Shown: positions 18,271-28,021 of the stretch, in pieces | Layout: each line of letters begins with the position of its first letter | Position numbering within the stretch: the first letter of the stretch is position 1 | Source of the DNA: Terriglobia bacterium | GTDB lineage: Bacteria > Acidobacteriota > Terriglobia > Acidiferrales > UBA7541 | Assembly: GCA_020073705.1 (NCBI GenBank) | Contig: JAIQES010000007.1 | Coordinates: forward strand, 29,804-93,803 | Reading direction: 5' to 3' | DNA: 64,000 bases | The notes under the pieces: generated by a model | The model's input: only the letters and a program-made list of their open reading frames with translations | Databases searched by the model: none | Told to the model about the DNA's origin: nothing | Program-made: the position numbers and the translations under genes

Positions 18271-19979
18271 TGAAAACAGGAGCGCAAATTCTCTGGGAGT
18301 GTTTGGAACTGCAAGGCGTGACAACAGTATTCGGTTATCCCGGCGGCGCCATCCTCCCAGCGTACGATGCATTGAAATACAGCAATATCCATCACGTTCT
18401 GGTCCGCCACGAGCAGGGCGCGACACACATGGCCGATGGCTACGCGCGGGCTTCGGGACGAGTGGGAGTAGCCATTGCCACTTCAGGGCCGGGAGCCACG
18501 AACATGGTCACCGGAATCGCCACGGCGATGTTGGATTCCTCGCCGATTGTCTGCATTACCGGACAGGTTGGCAGCAAGCTCATCGGATCCGATGCGTTTC
18601 AGGAGGCCGACATTACAGGTGTCACGCTGCCCATTACCAAGCACAACTACCTGGTTACACATGCCGATCAGGTTGCGCGCACCGTCAGCGAAGCATTCTA
18701 TGTGGCAAGTTCCGGCCGGCCGGGTCCCGTGCTGGTGGACATCACCAAGGACGCGCAGCAATCCACCTGCGATTTCGACGGGAAACCGGTCAAGCCGCAA
18801 CTCCCCGGATACCGGCCGAATCTGTCTCCCACGCCCGATGAGTACAAACAAGCGCTCGAGCTGATCAACTGTGCCGAGCGGCCCGTGATTCTGGCTGGGC
18901 ACGGCATCATCCTCTCGGGCGCGATGCAGGAAGTCCGCACCTTTGCCGAACGCGCCCACATCCCGGTGGGGCTCACGCTGCTTGGTTTGGGCGGGTTCCC
19001 GGCGTCTCATCCGCTGAGTCTCGGAATGATGGGCATGCACGGGGAAGCCTGGCTGAACAGGACCATTCAGGAAGCCGATCTGCTGATTGCTCTGGGGATG
19101 CGTTTCGACGACCGCGTCACCGGCAACGTGAAGACGTACGCGACCAACGCGAAGAAGATCCACGTGGAGATCGATCGCGCCGAGATCAACAAAAACGTGA
19201 AAGTGGACGTCGCGCTGGTGGGCGATTTACGCGCCGTTATGCGCGAACTGTTGCCACAGGTGAAATCGCAGGACCGCCGCGAGTGGCTCGCGTACATCGA
19301 CCGGATGAAGGGCGATTCCGCGGTGCGCGATATCCAGAACCTCCCTGATGACGGCCACCTCTATGCCGCGCATGTCATCAACGATCTTTGGCATGAAACG
19401 CGTGGAAGCAACACGATCGTGGTCACCGACGTGGGGCAGCACCAGATGTGGGAAGCCCAATACTACAAGCATGAAGAACCGCGCACGCTGATCACTTCGG
19501 GGGGCCTCGGCACAATGGGATTTGCACTGCCTGCGGCGATTGGCGTAAAAGCCGCGCGTCCCGAGGCTGAGGTTTGGGCCGTAGTGGGCGACGGCGGCTT
19601 CCAGATGACCATGGCCGAGATGGCCACGATGGTACAAGAGAATCTGAAGGTCAACATCGCCATCATCAACAACGGATACCTGGGCATGGTGCGCCAGTGG
19701 CAGGAGTTTTTCTACGACCGCAATTACGAAGCCACGCCGCTGCTCAGCCCCAATTTTGTGAAACTGGCGGACGCATATGGAGTTCGCAGCGTGGCCGTAA
19801 CGCAGCGTTCGCAGGTGATGCCGGCGGTCGAATCGGCACGCAAGCATAACGGCCCGATGCTCATTGATTTCCAGGTGGAACAGGAAGACTCGGTTTATCC
19901 CATGGTCGCGGCAGGCGCCGCCTTGCACGAAATGATCCGAAGGCCAAGCCCCATTGTGGAGACCGCAGCGGACGCGTGA
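18267..19979 (+). CDS. ilvB: Acetolactate synthase large subunit
   Basis: 570-residue TPP/FAD enzyme that condenses two pyruvates, or pyruvate with 2-oxobutyrate, in valine, leucine and isoleucine synthesis. Seen: GYPGGAILPAYDAL, the catalytic Glu in VRHEQGATHMADGYAR, ATSGPGATN, the FAD-domain segment GMMGMHGE, and the TPP/Mg motif GDGGFQMTMAEMATM ending in NN. Full length for the biosynthetic (not catabolic AlsS) class. It starts by ATGA overlap with a Leu-rich leader ORF and is followed after 7 bases by its regulatory subunit. Confidence 0.97.
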   Translation: MMKTGAQILWECLELQGVTTVFGYPGGAILPAYDALKYSNIHHVLVRHEQGATHMADGYARASGRVGVAIATSGPGATNMVTGIATAMLDSSPIVCITGQVGSKLIGSDAFQEADITGVTLPITKHNYLVTHADQVARTVSEAFYVASSGRPGPVLVDITKDAQQSTCDFDGKPVKPQLPGYRPNLSPTPDEYKQALELINCAERPVILAGHGIILSGAMQEVRTFAERAHIPVGLTLLGLGGFPASHPLSLGMMGMHGEAWLNRTIQEADLLIALGMRFDDRVTGNVKTYATNAKKIHVEIDRAEINKNVKVDVALVGDLRAVMRELLPQVKSQDRREWLAYIDRMKGDSAVRDIQNLPDDGHLYAAHVINDLWHETRGSNTIVVTDVGQHQMWEAQYYKHEEPRTLITSGGLGTMGFALPAAIGVKAARPEAEVWAVVGDGGFQMTMAEMATMVQENLKVNIAIINNGYLGMVRQWQEFFYDRNYEATPLLSPNFVKLADAYGVRSVAVTQRSQVMPAVESARKHNGPMLIDFQVEQEDSVYPMVAAGAALHEMIRRPSPIVETAADA

Positions 19980-19986
19980 GAAACCT

Positions 19987-20547
19987 ATGCTGAATACATT
20001 TGTAGTTTACGTCGAAAATAAGCCGGGCGTGCTGACCCGCGTCGCCTCGCTGTTTCGCCGGCGCGCCTTCAACATCGATTCCCTCACCGTGGGACGCACG
20101 GAAAAGCCCGAGGTCTCGCGAATGACGATTGTGGTGGACGCCGATCGCGATCAGGCGCTGCGCATCGAAGCGCATCTCTACAAACTCGTTAACGTCTTGT
20201 TCGTTGAGAACATCACGGCGAAATCCGCGATTTCCCGCGATTTGGCTATGATCAAGGTGGCGGCCACGCACGACGGGCGCTCACACGTGCTCGAACTTGC
20301 CAGCGTATTTCGCGCGCGTGTGGTCGATGTCGGCCCGGAATCACTGACCATCGAAATTACCGGTGGGGAAGACAAAATCGACGGATTGCTGGAAGTGCTG
20401 CGTCCCTATGGTGTGCTCGAGATGGTGCGAACCGGTATCGTCGCGATGCGCCGCGGCGCCAAAGGCGCAAGCACGGGTCCCAGCGCCGCCTCGGGAGACG
20501 GCGCGGAGCCCATTATCCCCGACGAGAACGTTTCCTATTCGGTGTAA
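19987..20547 (+). CDS. ilvN: Acetolactate synthase small (regulatory) subunit
   Basis: 186 residues. The N-terminal ACT domain (about residues 3-75) starts NTFVVYVENKPGVLTRVASLFRR and contains the valine-binding region around FNIDSLTVG. The C-terminal ALS_ss_C domain follows (SRDLAMIKV...EITGGEDKIDGLLEVLRPYGVLEMVRTG). It activates IlvB and confers feedback inhibition by branched-chain amino acids. The seven-base gap to ilvB and shared strand indicate one operon; the ATG at 19987 is preferred over an upstream in-frame start within ilvB. No ilvC follows. Confidence 0.96.
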   Translation: MLNTFVVYVENKPGVLTRVASLFRRRAFNIDSLTVGRTEKPEVSRMTIVVDADRDQALRIEAHLYKLVNVLFVENITAKSAISRDLAMIKVAATHDGRSHVLELASVFRARVVDVGPESLTIEITGGEDKIDGLLEVLRPYGVLEMVRTGIVAMRRGAKGASTGPSAASGDGAEPIIPDENVSYSV

Positions 20548-20562
20548 AGCCCGGACCGTGAA

Positions 20563-21342
20563 TCACCAGAGATGGTAGTAGCCGTCGCGCCGGGTGATAT
20601 CCACTCGAATCCCAAACAGGCGGGAGATTTGGTCCGGCTCAAGCAGATCTTCTTTCCGTCCGTCCGCTTGAATCCGTCCGTTACGCATTAGGACCACACG
20701 ATCGATCTCCGGGATGACGTCGGAGAGATGATGAGTTACCAGGACGATCCCAATTCCCGATCGGGCCAGTGCGCGCATCGTTTCCCGAAGTTCATGTTGG
20801 GCGAAAACATCGAGGCTGTTACTCGGTTCATCGAACACGAGCGTTTGCGGATCGTGCACCAGCGCCCGGGCGATCAGTATGCGTTTCGCCTCGCCGGAGG
20901 ACATTTCCGCAACAGGGCGGCCGGCCAGATGCGGCACTCCGAGCCGCGCCAACACGGCCTCGGCCTTTTCTCTGTGGACAGGCTTAACGGTCTGATGTTC
21001 AAAGATGCGGGTGCTGCTGAAGAACCCGGAGAGAACCACTTCACGGCCGCTCGTCTCACTCGTACAGTCCAACATGAGATCGTTCGAGACGATCCCGAGC
21101 ACGGAGCGCAGCTCGAAGATATTCCAGCGTTCGCGTCCCAGGATGGTTATGGAAGAACCTTCCCGAAGGACGGGGTAGCAGTCGCGTGTGATGGTCTTAA
21201 TCAGAGTCGATTTGCCGCAGCCATTCGGTCCCAGAATCGCGATATGCTCGCCCGCTTCAATGCGGAGGCTGAAATCATCGAGGGCGACGTTGTCACCTCG
21301 AATGACACGCACGTTCTTCATGTCTACTAAAGCTGGTCCCAT
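20563..21342 (-). CDS. ABC transporter-type ATP-binding protein (ModF/YlmA-like)
   Basis: 259-residue single ABC ATPase. Walker A GPNGCGKST (about residues 38-46), signature MSSGEAKRILIARAL (MSSGE instead of LSGGQ), Walker B TLVFDEPSNSLD, and switch His in LVTHHLSDVIPE. The divergent signature and the IFELRSVLGIVSNDL region resemble the stand-alone ModF/YlmA group rather than an importer ATPase. No permease is adjacent. It converges on ilvN, whose stop is only 15 bases away. The role is unknown. Confidence 0.88.
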   Translation of the reverse strand: MGPALVDMKNVRVIRGDNVALDDFSLRIEAGEHIAILGPNGCGKSTLIKTITRDCYPVLREGSSITILGRERWNIFELRSVLGIVSNDLMLDCTSETSGREVVLSGFFSSTRIFEHQTVKPVHREKAEAVLARLGVPHLAGRPVAEMSSGEAKRILIARALVHDPQTLVFDEPSNSLDVFAQHELRETMRALARSGIGIVLVTHHLSDVIPEIDRVVLMRNGRIQADGRKEDLLEPDQISRLFGIRVDITRRDGYYHLW

Positions 21343-21516
21343 GCGTTTCGTGATTCTCCTTGCTCCATCATAATATCTCTTGATGGTTTTCTGCTCCTGG
21401 AATCGTTCAGTGGTTTCTGAGCCGGGACGGGAGTTTCCGATGTGTCACTGGTAACCATGCGAATCAGCGAGTGGATATATGCGGGAATGGGTTACAAGTA
21501 GTACTGGAGCTGAGTC

Positions 21517-22278
21517 ATGCGGATGTCTTTAAGATTCGCCATCGTAATCGCCATCGTGAGTCTCCTTCCACGGCCGGTCTTCGCACAAGGCAACAACCAC
21601 GGACCGGAACAGACGTTATTCCGATCCGCGAATCGCGAACGAACGGCACAGGGATTACCGCCGCTAAAATGGAACAACGCGCTGGCTGCCGCGGCGCGGC
21701 AGCACGCCTTGCGGCTGGCGCAGCAAGATACACTTTCGCATCAGTTTCCCGGTGAGCCGGACCTGGCCGGACGAGTTGCACAAGCCGGCGCGCGCTTCAG
21801 CACTATTGCAGAAAACATTGCCGAAGGGCCGGATGCAGAGAGCATCCACGAACAGTGGATGAAATCGCCACCGCACCGGAGAAATCTGCTCGATCCGCAA
21901 GTGGATTCGGTCGGCATCTCGGTGGCCGAACGAAACGGGGCATTGTTCGCTGTCGAGGATTTTTCGCTGGCTGGTGGTGCGTTGTCTTTGCAGGATCAGG
22001 AGAAGGTGGTGGCTGCTCAACTCCAATCGCGCGGGCTGCGCCTGCTGAACTATACCGATGACGCGCGCCGGACGTGCGCCCTGGACAATGGATTTGCGGG
22101 AAATCACCGGCCTTCCTTTGTGCTGCACTACGCTACGGCGGATCTTCAAGAACTCCCAGATATGCTGGACCAGAGAATTCAAACCGGCCGGTATCATGGT
22201 GCGGCTATTGGAGCCTGTCCGTCGGGTAGCAAGTTTGGATCTTCGATGTACCGCGTTGCTGTCCTGCTCTATGAATGA
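21517..22278 (+). CDS. Secreted CAP/SCP-domain protein (YkwD-like)
   Basis: 253 residues. ATG 21517 has GGAG 8 bases upstream, followed by a signal peptide (to about residue 24, PVFAQ). CAP domain about residues 33-150: FRSANRERTAQGLPPLKWNNALAAAA, AENIAEG, and the HRRNLLDPQVDSVGI ending. The His/Glu cleft residues of CAP proteins are represented (HALRLA, IAEN, HRRN). The roughly 95-residue C-terminal part is not recognised. Bacterial members are extracellular with mostly unknown roles. A small hairpin follows at 22304-22328. Confidence 0.88.
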   Translation: MRMSLRFAIVIAIVSLLPRPVFAQGNNHGPEQTLFRSANRERTAQGLPPLKWNNALAAAARQHALRLAQQDTLSHQFPGEPDLAGRVAQAGARFSTIAENIAEGPDAESIHEQWMKSPPHRRNLLDPQVDSVGISVAERNGALFAVEDFSLAGGALSLQDQEKVVAAQLQSRGLRLLNYTDDARRTCALDNGFAGNHRPSFVLHYATADLQELPDMLDQRIQTGRYHGAAIGACPSGSKFGSSMYRVAVLLYE

Positions 22279-22644
22279 CGAGGATCGATCCTGGTGTTAG
22301 CCGACTCACCGGCAACTCCACGGTGAGTGGACTTTCATTTACTAATTCCCTGCGAATTATTTATGCCTCTCTTAGGTCTTGCTGTCTAGAATTCTCCACG
22401 TCATCGGCCATTGAAGTTCAGGAAATAAGGGATCTAGGCATTCTGGCCTTCAAGTTTCGGATCACTGGATAAACATGCTTTATGCACAGCATTAGAGAAT
22501 TGGTCAATCCAAACCTGATTGCTAGAAGAGAAAGTATGAATTGGACTGTAGCGGAGAGGAGCGGCTAAGGTTTAGGGGCCGGGCGGGGCTGCAAGAGGGA
22601 AGAGAAAAGCGGCCTGCCAGCGGAAAGGGAGTAACACAAATCAC
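22279..22644. other. Intergenic region before the porin
   Basis: 366 bases. It holds an 8-bp inverted repeat (ACTCACCG 22304-22311 / CGGTGAGT 22321-22328, 9-base loop) just after the CAP gene, possibly a weak terminator. The remainder should carry the porin promoter. No small gene is supported. Confidence 0.45.
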
Positions 22645-24084
22645 ATGAAGAAAACTTATGGGGTGTGCATAGGAATGTTGGCGATGGGGCTTGCGATTGC
22701 GGGAGCGCCGGTGGCTCGGGCGCAGACTCAGATGGCGGCAAATGCGGCAGGAGGTGTGAGTGAAGCGAGCACGATGAGTGCATCGGTGGCGCCAGCGGCG
22801 TCGAGTCCGGCGAGCCTGGACCGGCGAGTGGAGGAACTAGAGAAGGAACTCGCAGAACTGCGGAGCGAACTGGCGGCACGGAAGCGGACCGAAGAAGCGG
22901 CGGCGGCGACGCCAGCACCTTCTCCGGCAGCAGCCGCGCAGGACAAGCCTGCGGAGAAGACAACGATCGCGAGTTTGCTGGGGCCGACGTCGTTGAGCGG
23001 ATTCATAGATACGTACTACCAGGTTAACTTTAATCATCCCTCCGACCAAGGCGCGGATTTTCGCGCTTTCGATTTCAGGTCGCACCAGTTTGGCTTGAAC
23101 ATGGCTGAGTTGATTCTGGACAAAGCGCCGGATGCGAGCGGTCCGGCAGGCCGAACCGGCTATCACGTGTCGCTGGGATTCGGCGACGGGATGAATGCTG
23201 TCAACGGAACGGACTTTGCCGGGAATACGTTGGGGTTTGGTGATGGGTTCTTTGCACAGCACTTAAAGGAAGCGTATTTCTCCTACCTGGCGCCAGTAGG
23301 GAAGGGACTCCAGGTGGATGTCGGCAAGTATGTGACGCCGATGGGCTCCGAAGTGATCGAGTCGAAGGACAACTGGAACTACTCGCGCGGCCTGCTGTTT
23401 ACCTACGCCATTCCGTTTTACCATTTTGGCATGCGGGCGAAATACACGTTCAACGACAAGTATGCGCTGACGGGTTACTTGGCGAACGGATGGAACAACA
23501 TTGTGGACAACAATTCCGGGAAAATGTTCGGATTGACGTTCAATTGGAATCCAACCAAAAAGGTAAGTTTCGCTCAGACCTACATGGCCGGACCGGAAGC
23601 GCCCGCAGGGACTTTTGGCCCCACGGTCAACGTCAACAACTTCTGGCGGCAGACCTGGGACACGGTCGTCACGTATAATCCGACGGCCAAGCTGTCGTTG
23701 ATGGCGAACTTCGACTATGGCCGCGGTGACAGATTTCCCATTGAGTCCACGCCGCCCTATTCCGCTCCCGTTTACTGGACAGGTGGCGCAGGGTATGTGA
23801 AGTATGCGCTGGACGCAAATGATTATGTTGCGGCCCGCTACGAATACTTCGAAGATCACGATGGATTCATGACAGCCACAGGTATTCCGCGTCTGCACTT
23901 TAACGAGTTTACCGCAACGTACCAGCGGACGTTGGCAACTCACCTGCTAACCCGCTTCGAGTACCGGCGAGATATGGGGAACTTTCCCGTATTCGACATC
24001 TCTAACTTTAATTCGGGAGTCAAATACCAGAACACGGCCACCATCGGCCTGATCTTCCTATTTGACAGCCGCGACGCCAAGTGA
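22645..24084 (+). CDS. Outer-membrane beta-barrel porin (BBP2/OmpL-like)
   Basis: 479 residues. Signal peptide (residues 1-27, ARAQ cleavage), then a coiled-coil stretch (about 51-77, VEELEKELAELRSEL), then a low-complexity Ala/Pro linker and a large beta-barrel from about residue 115. The barrel begins LSGFIDTYYQVNFNHP and shows alternating aromatic/polar strands ending in a phenylalanine-rich C-terminus (IGLIFLFDSRDAK). This matches the putative beta-barrel porin-2 family. Because glnB and glnD follow, a role in taking up a nitrogen source is plausible, but no amt gene is present here. Confidence 0.88.
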   Translation: MKKTYGVCIGMLAMGLAIAGAPVARAQTQMAANAAGGVSEASTMSASVAPAASSPASLDRRVEELEKELAELRSELAARKRTEEAAAATPAPSPAAAAQDKPAEKTTIASLLGPTSLSGFIDTYYQVNFNHPSDQGADFRAFDFRSHQFGLNMAELILDKAPDASGPAGRTGYHVSLGFGDGMNAVNGTDFAGNTLGFGDGFFAQHLKEAYFSYLAPVGKGLQVDVGKYVTPMGSEVIESKDNWNYSRGLLFTYAIPFYHFGMRAKYTFNDKYALTGYLANGWNNIVDNNSGKMFGLTFNWNPTKKVSFAQTYMAGPEAPAGTFGPTVNVNNFWRQTWDTVVTYNPTAKLSLMANFDYGRGDRFPIESTPPYSAPVYWTGGAGYVKYALDANDYVAARYEYFEDHDGFMTATGIPRLHFNEFTATYQRTLATHLLTRFEYRRDMGNFPVFDISNFNSGVKYQNTATIGLIFLFDSRDAK

Positions 24085-24506
24085 CGGCGGCGTAGCGTCT
24101 TGAAGAAGTGATGCGAATTATGGAGGTGGGAGAGCAATTAGGTTCAGCGCTCTCCCGCACATCCAGGTAGCGAGTTCTTGAGACGCGAGAGGAAGTGCAG
24201 TACGGCATCTTGCAACGGTCAGGGATTCCCCGCGATGAGTTTCACGAATCGGCGCACATTGTGGCGGTATCCAAACGACTTACATGCTAGGCCATTTTAG
24301 GTAAGCGTGTGGTTTCCCGCTGGGAGGTGTCTTGGTTGACAACCTGTATCGGGCGCCAGCGCCGAAAGCGCTATGCGTGACAAGCCGAACCCCAATAGAA
24401 CTCGTTAGTGTGGAATTGCCAGGTAGAATAGTCCTATAGTGGGAGGCGCTGCCGAGAGGCGGCAAGGGATTCGAATCTCTGGTTACAACCTGAGGACAAG
24501 AACATT
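24085..24506. other. Intergenic region between porin and glnB
   Basis: 422 bases. A start-less open stretch around 24165-24290 (+) reads ...REEVQYGILQRSGIPRDEF..., which looks protein-like, but I cannot assign it. The rest shows nothing recognisable. A glnB promoter (perhaps sigma-54) should be here; I did not find a convincing one. Confidence 0.35.
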
Positions 24507-24848
24507 ATGATGACTAAGCTCGAAGCGATCGTTCAGCCGTCCAGGTTTGAAGCAGTTAAGGAAGTTCTCACCGAACTGGGCATTGGAGGCATGACCATAT
24601 CCGACGTCCGGGGGCACGGCCGGCAAAAGGGACATACGGAAGTCTACCGCGGCCGTGAATACACCGTAGATCTCCTTCCGAAAATCAAGATCGAATTGGT
24701 CATTCCCGACAATCTCGTGGATGCTGCGGTCGATGCAATTCTCCAGAGCGCCTCGACGGGAAAGATCGGCGATGGAAAGATCTTTATTTCCAAAGTTGAT
24801 CAAGCAATCCGGATTCGAAACCAGGAGCGCGGGGTTTCGGCTCTCTAA
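24507..24848 (+). CDS. glnB: Nitrogen regulatory protein P-II
   Basis: 113 (or 112) residues; two adjacent ATGs. Beginning at the second (24510) places the T-loop tyrosine of GREYTVDLLPK at position 51, the canonical uridylylation site. Also seen: MTKLEAIVQPSRFEAVKEVL at the N-terminus, the B-loop segment STGKIGDGKIFIS, and the C-loop. P-II proteins sense ATP/ADP and 2-oxoglutarate and control glutamine synthetase, Amt and NtrB. The modifying enzyme GlnD lies 109 bases downstream on the same strand. Confidence 0.97.
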   Translation: MMTKLEAIVQPSRFEAVKEVLTELGIGGMTISDVRGHGRQKGHTEVYRGREYTVDLLPKIKIELVIPDNLVDAAVDAILQSASTGKIGDGKIFISKVDQAIRIRNQERGVSAL

Positions 24849-24957
24849 TACAGGGGGGGACGGTTCAGACAGCGAAGCTGGAGTTTTGAGACGGACGTGT
24901 ATTTGGGTTGCGGAAACTCCTTCGCGCAGGATAGGCGGCGGATCTGGTTGGTCTGAC

Positions 24958-27549
24958 ATGAGGCTCGAAAGTCGCACTTCCACGCTACAAGAGTTATATG
25001 CGGACGAGTCCGCGAAAATCAGGAAACGCTTCGAGGAGACGGGCGATGGGAAGGCAGCTATCCGCGGCCGCTCTTCCTTGATCGATTCGGTGGTTATCGA
25101 GCTCTGGAACGAAGTTACAAAAACTGGAGATCCCGTCGAAGGATTCTGCATCGCTGCAATGGGCGGATACGGGCGGCGTGCGCTGTTTCCGTATTCGGAT
25201 ATTGATCTCCTTTTTCTGTTTGAGAAGGAGGCCCAGGAAGAAAACCTGATTAAGAAGATCATCGCTCCGCTGAGCCAGTCTCTTTGGGATTTACACCTGC
25301 GCGTAAGCCCCACAACTCGGACCCTCTCCGAATGCGGCAAACTTCATCGCGGCAACATCGAATTCAATATTTCACTCCTGGACTGCCGTTACATCTGCGG
25401 TGATGAAAGACTCTTTGAACGGCTCCGGACCCGGGTTCTTCCGGGCATGGTGGCGCGAGAAGCTCAGAACTTGATGCAGGAACTCACGGGCCTAGCCCGC
25501 TTGAGACACGAAAAATATGGCCGAACCATTTTTCATCTCGAGCCTAATATCAAGGATGGCCCCGGCGGTTTGCGGGACTATCAAGTGGCGTGCTGGCTGG
25601 CGCAGATCTCGGAAATGAAGCATTCCCGCGAATGGAAAAGTGCCGAAGAGCTGTTGCCGGCTCCGCTTCGGCCGGACGCGATGAACGCAATCAACTTTCT
25701 CGATGCCGTCCGGTGTTTTCTCCACTACCAGCAGGGCCGCGACCTTAATGTACTGACCTACGAACTGCAATCCCAGGCCGCATCCGCGGGGATTGGACTA
25801 CATGGCGGGCCGGTGACTTCCCCCAACGACTGGATGCGCGGCTATTTTCGGCATGTTCGGGCCATATACAGATTGACGGTCCTGCTCGATGAAATTCCGC
25901 GGGAAAGATCAATTCGGTCACGCCTATTCGGCAGACGCAAATCGCGGTTGTCGAACACGGAATTCACCGTCGTCGACGGACGCGTGTTTTTGCATGAACC
26001 TGCATCGGTCGAAGACCCAGCGAGGATGTTTGGCCTGTTTGAATTCGTTGCCCGGCACAATCTCAAATTGACTGCCGAAACCGAAAACGCAGTCGAGGCG
26101 GCCCTTCCCAGGATCCAAAAGTGGGTCTCCAAGACTCCGGATCTGTGGGAGTACTTCCGTCGTATTCTTGTGTTGCCTTATGCCGCATCGTCTTTGCGCG
26201 CGATGCACCGGCTCGGACTCCTCGTGCTGTTGTTCAAGGAATTTCAGGCGATCGATTCGCTGGTCATTCGCGACTATTACCACCGGTACACGGTCGATGA
26301 ACATTCCTTGGTCACCATCGAGAATTTGCATAAGCTCTCTGCGGAGAGCAGCGAATCCGATCGGAAATTCTGGGACATTCTCTCCAGTATCGAACACCCG
26401 GAACTGCTCTACCTTTCCTTGATCTTCCATGACGTCGGCAAGGGCATGCCGGTCGAGAGTCATGTGCAAGGCAGTCTGGAAGCTGTGAAGGGCGTTTTTG
26501 ACCGCCTGCGGCTAGATTCCGCTGGCCGCGACACGGTGAACTTTCTGATCGCAAACCATTTGCGAATGTCCGCAACAGTCCTGCGGCGCGACATCTTCGA
26601 TCCCGAAGCGGTGCATGATTTTGCCCAGGCCGTGGGCACGATCGAATACCTGAAGATGCTCACGCTTTTTACTTATGCGGATATCAAGGCTGTAAATCCG
26701 GAGGCCCTGACGCCGTGGAAGGCGGAGATGCTGTGGCAATTGTATGCCGCCACGGAGAATTACTTGAACCGTTCCGTCGACGACCAGCGATTGTATGTAG
26801 CGGGAGAAGATGCCAAGCAACTCGAGCGTCTGGTTCCCCCTGGAGAAGAAGCGGGTGAAACGGAACGGTTCCGGAATTTTCTGGATGGGTTTCCGAAGCG
26901 GTATTTGCTGACGCACTCTCCGGTAGAAATCGCGGCTCATTATCGGATGTACAAGCGCTTGGGCCGCTCTTCGGCCGAAATCAGCGTGACCAAGCGCGAC
27001 GATTACTATGAGCTTGTTCTTGTGACAACGGACCGGCCATTTCTTTTTGCGAAGGTTGCCGGGACGATCTCGTCCTGGGGGATGAATATCATGAAGGCAG
27101 ATGCTTGTGCGAATAAGGCCGGAATCGTGCTGGATATATTGCGCTTCTCCGACCGGTTCCGCACACTCGATCACAATCCGTCTGAGACAATTCGTCTCAA
27201 ACAGAGTCTTGTCGCCGCCTTATCCGGTGAACTCGACGTTGCCGATTTAATGAAGAGGAAATTTCACCCCGAAAAACAGGCTCCGAAAGTTCGTGTGCAA
27301 ACGCGCATCCGCCTCGATAACGAGTGCTCCTCGCATAGCACCGTTGTGGAAATTGCCGCCTTCGACCGGCCGGGGCTTCTTTACGACATTAGTTCCACGT
27401 TTGCCGAACTCGGTTGCAATATTGCAGTGGGCCTAATTGACACGGAGGGTGGAACCGCCACCGACGTGTTCTACGTCACCAAACAGGGCGCCAAACTTAG
27501 CACGGATCAGCAGCATGAACTGCACTACGCTCTCCAACAGCGGCTTTGA
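24958..27549 (+). CDS. glnD: [Protein-PII] uridylyltransferase/uridylyl-removing enzyme
   Basis: 863 residues. Bifunctional glutamine sensor that uridylylates P-II when glutamine is low and deuridylylates it when high. Order: nucleotidyltransferase motif MGGYGRRALFPYSDIDLL (about 68-85, acidic pair D81/D83), GlnD-PII helical region, HD domain with SLIFHDVGKG (about 487-496), and two C-terminal ACT domains (YELVLVTTDRPFLFAKV and VVEIAAFDRPGLLYDIS). The ATG at 24958 is preferred over an upstream frame extension that overlaps glnB. All catalytic motifs look intact. Co-transcription with glnB is likely. Confidence 0.96.
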   Translation: MRLESRTSTLQELYADESAKIRKRFEETGDGKAAIRGRSSLIDSVVIELWNEVTKTGDPVEGFCIAAMGGYGRRALFPYSDIDLLFLFEKEAQEENLIKKIIAPLSQSLWDLHLRVSPTTRTLSECGKLHRGNIEFNISLLDCRYICGDERLFERLRTRVLPGMVAREAQNLMQELTGLARLRHEKYGRTIFHLEPNIKDGPGGLRDYQVACWLAQISEMKHSREWKSAEELLPAPLRPDAMNAINFLDAVRCFLHYQQGRDLNVLTYELQSQAASAGIGLHGGPVTSPNDWMRGYFRHVRAIYRLTVLLDEIPRERSIRSRLFGRRKSRLSNTEFTVVDGRVFLHEPASVEDPARMFGLFEFVARHNLKLTAETENAVEAALPRIQKWVSKTPDLWEYFRRILVLPYAASSLRAMHRLGLLVLLFKEFQAIDSLVIRDYYHRYTVDEHSLVTIENLHKLSAESSESDRKFWDILSSIEHPELLYLSLIFHDVGKGMPVESHVQGSLEAVKGVFDRLRLDSAGRDTVNFLIANHLRMSATVLRRDIFDPEAVHDFAQAVGTIEYLKMLTLFTYADIKAVNPEALTPWKAEMLWQLYAATENYLNRSVDDQRLYVAGEDAKQLERLVPPGEEAGETERFRNFLDGFPKRYLLTHSPVEIAAHYRMYKRLGRSSAEISVTKRDDYYELVLVTTDRPFLFAKVAGTISSWGMNIMKADACANKAGIVLDILRFSDRFRTLDHNPSETIRLKQSLVAALSGELDVADLMKRKFHPEKQAPKVRVQTRIRLDNECSSHSTVVEIAAFDRPGLLYDISSTFAELGCNIAVGLIDTEGGTATDVFYVTKQGAKLSTDQQHELHYALQQRL

Positions 27550-27730
27550 ATGGCGGCGGCCCCCGGATGGAACATTGCGGCTTCTTCGGAGGTGAAGCAT
27601 TCTCCCCGTGTAGCAACCAATCAATCTTTGATTCTCCGGTGTCATCGCTTTCGAGCATCCAGTTTCGAAATTGGCATTATAATTCCACTACGTTGCGCTT
27701 AGCTCTTACTCAGCAGACGGGAGGATCGCT

Positions 27731-27865
27731 ATGATCAAGAAAGTTGCGGGCGGATACAAGGTCGTTTCCAGTAAGGGAAAGAATCTCGGAGGTCCTTATA
27801 AGACAATCGAGGAAGCGAAGAAACGCCTCCGCCAAGTCGAGTTTTTCAAGCACCGGAAGGACTGA
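27731..27865 (+). CDS. Very small basic protein (44 aa)
   Basis: 44 codons from ATG 27731 with a GAGG SD-like run 8 bases upstream. Sequence is lysine-rich with the pattern GGYKVVSSKGKNLGGPYKT followed by a helix EEAKKRLRQVEFF. I recall similar very short proteins in acidobacterial and other genomes, but have not searched. No membrane segment or signal. Function unknown. Confidence 0.6.
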   Translation: MIKKVAGGYKVVSSKGKNLGGPYKTIEEAKKRLRQVEFFKHRKD

Positions 27866-27962
27866 TGGCGGACTAGAAGAACGGGGGGCGCAGGCGCGCG
27901 GGCTGCGGAATTCATTAGGCGTAAACGCGAATTTGTGGTAAAGTTGTATTGCGTTTGTTGCT

Positions 27963-28021
27963 CTTGTAACACCTTTAGATTCGATTAAAGGGGCTGCAAG
28001 TTACACTTGTAACCTTTTTTT
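27963..28021 (+). promoter_or_regulatory. Structured 5' leader of the cold-shock gene
   Basis: The leader has a perfect 6-bp hairpin (CCTTTA 27972-27977 / TAAAGG 27986-27991), a repeated word CTTGTAAC (27963-27970 and 28006-28013), and a small GTTAC-ACTT-GTAAC hairpin (28000-28013) followed by CTTTTTTT. The last resembles a weak intrinsic terminator 70 bases before the csp start. Cold-shock mRNAs often have thermosensitive leaders; that role here is inference. Confidence 0.4.

Noticed and set aside
19980..20562. Terminator between ilvN and the convergent ABC ATPase gene
   Set aside because: Only 15 bases separate the stops and no stem with T tract is present.
21855..22061. Small plus-strand frame within the CAP-domain gene
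   Set aside because: Out-of-frame shadow of the CAP gene.
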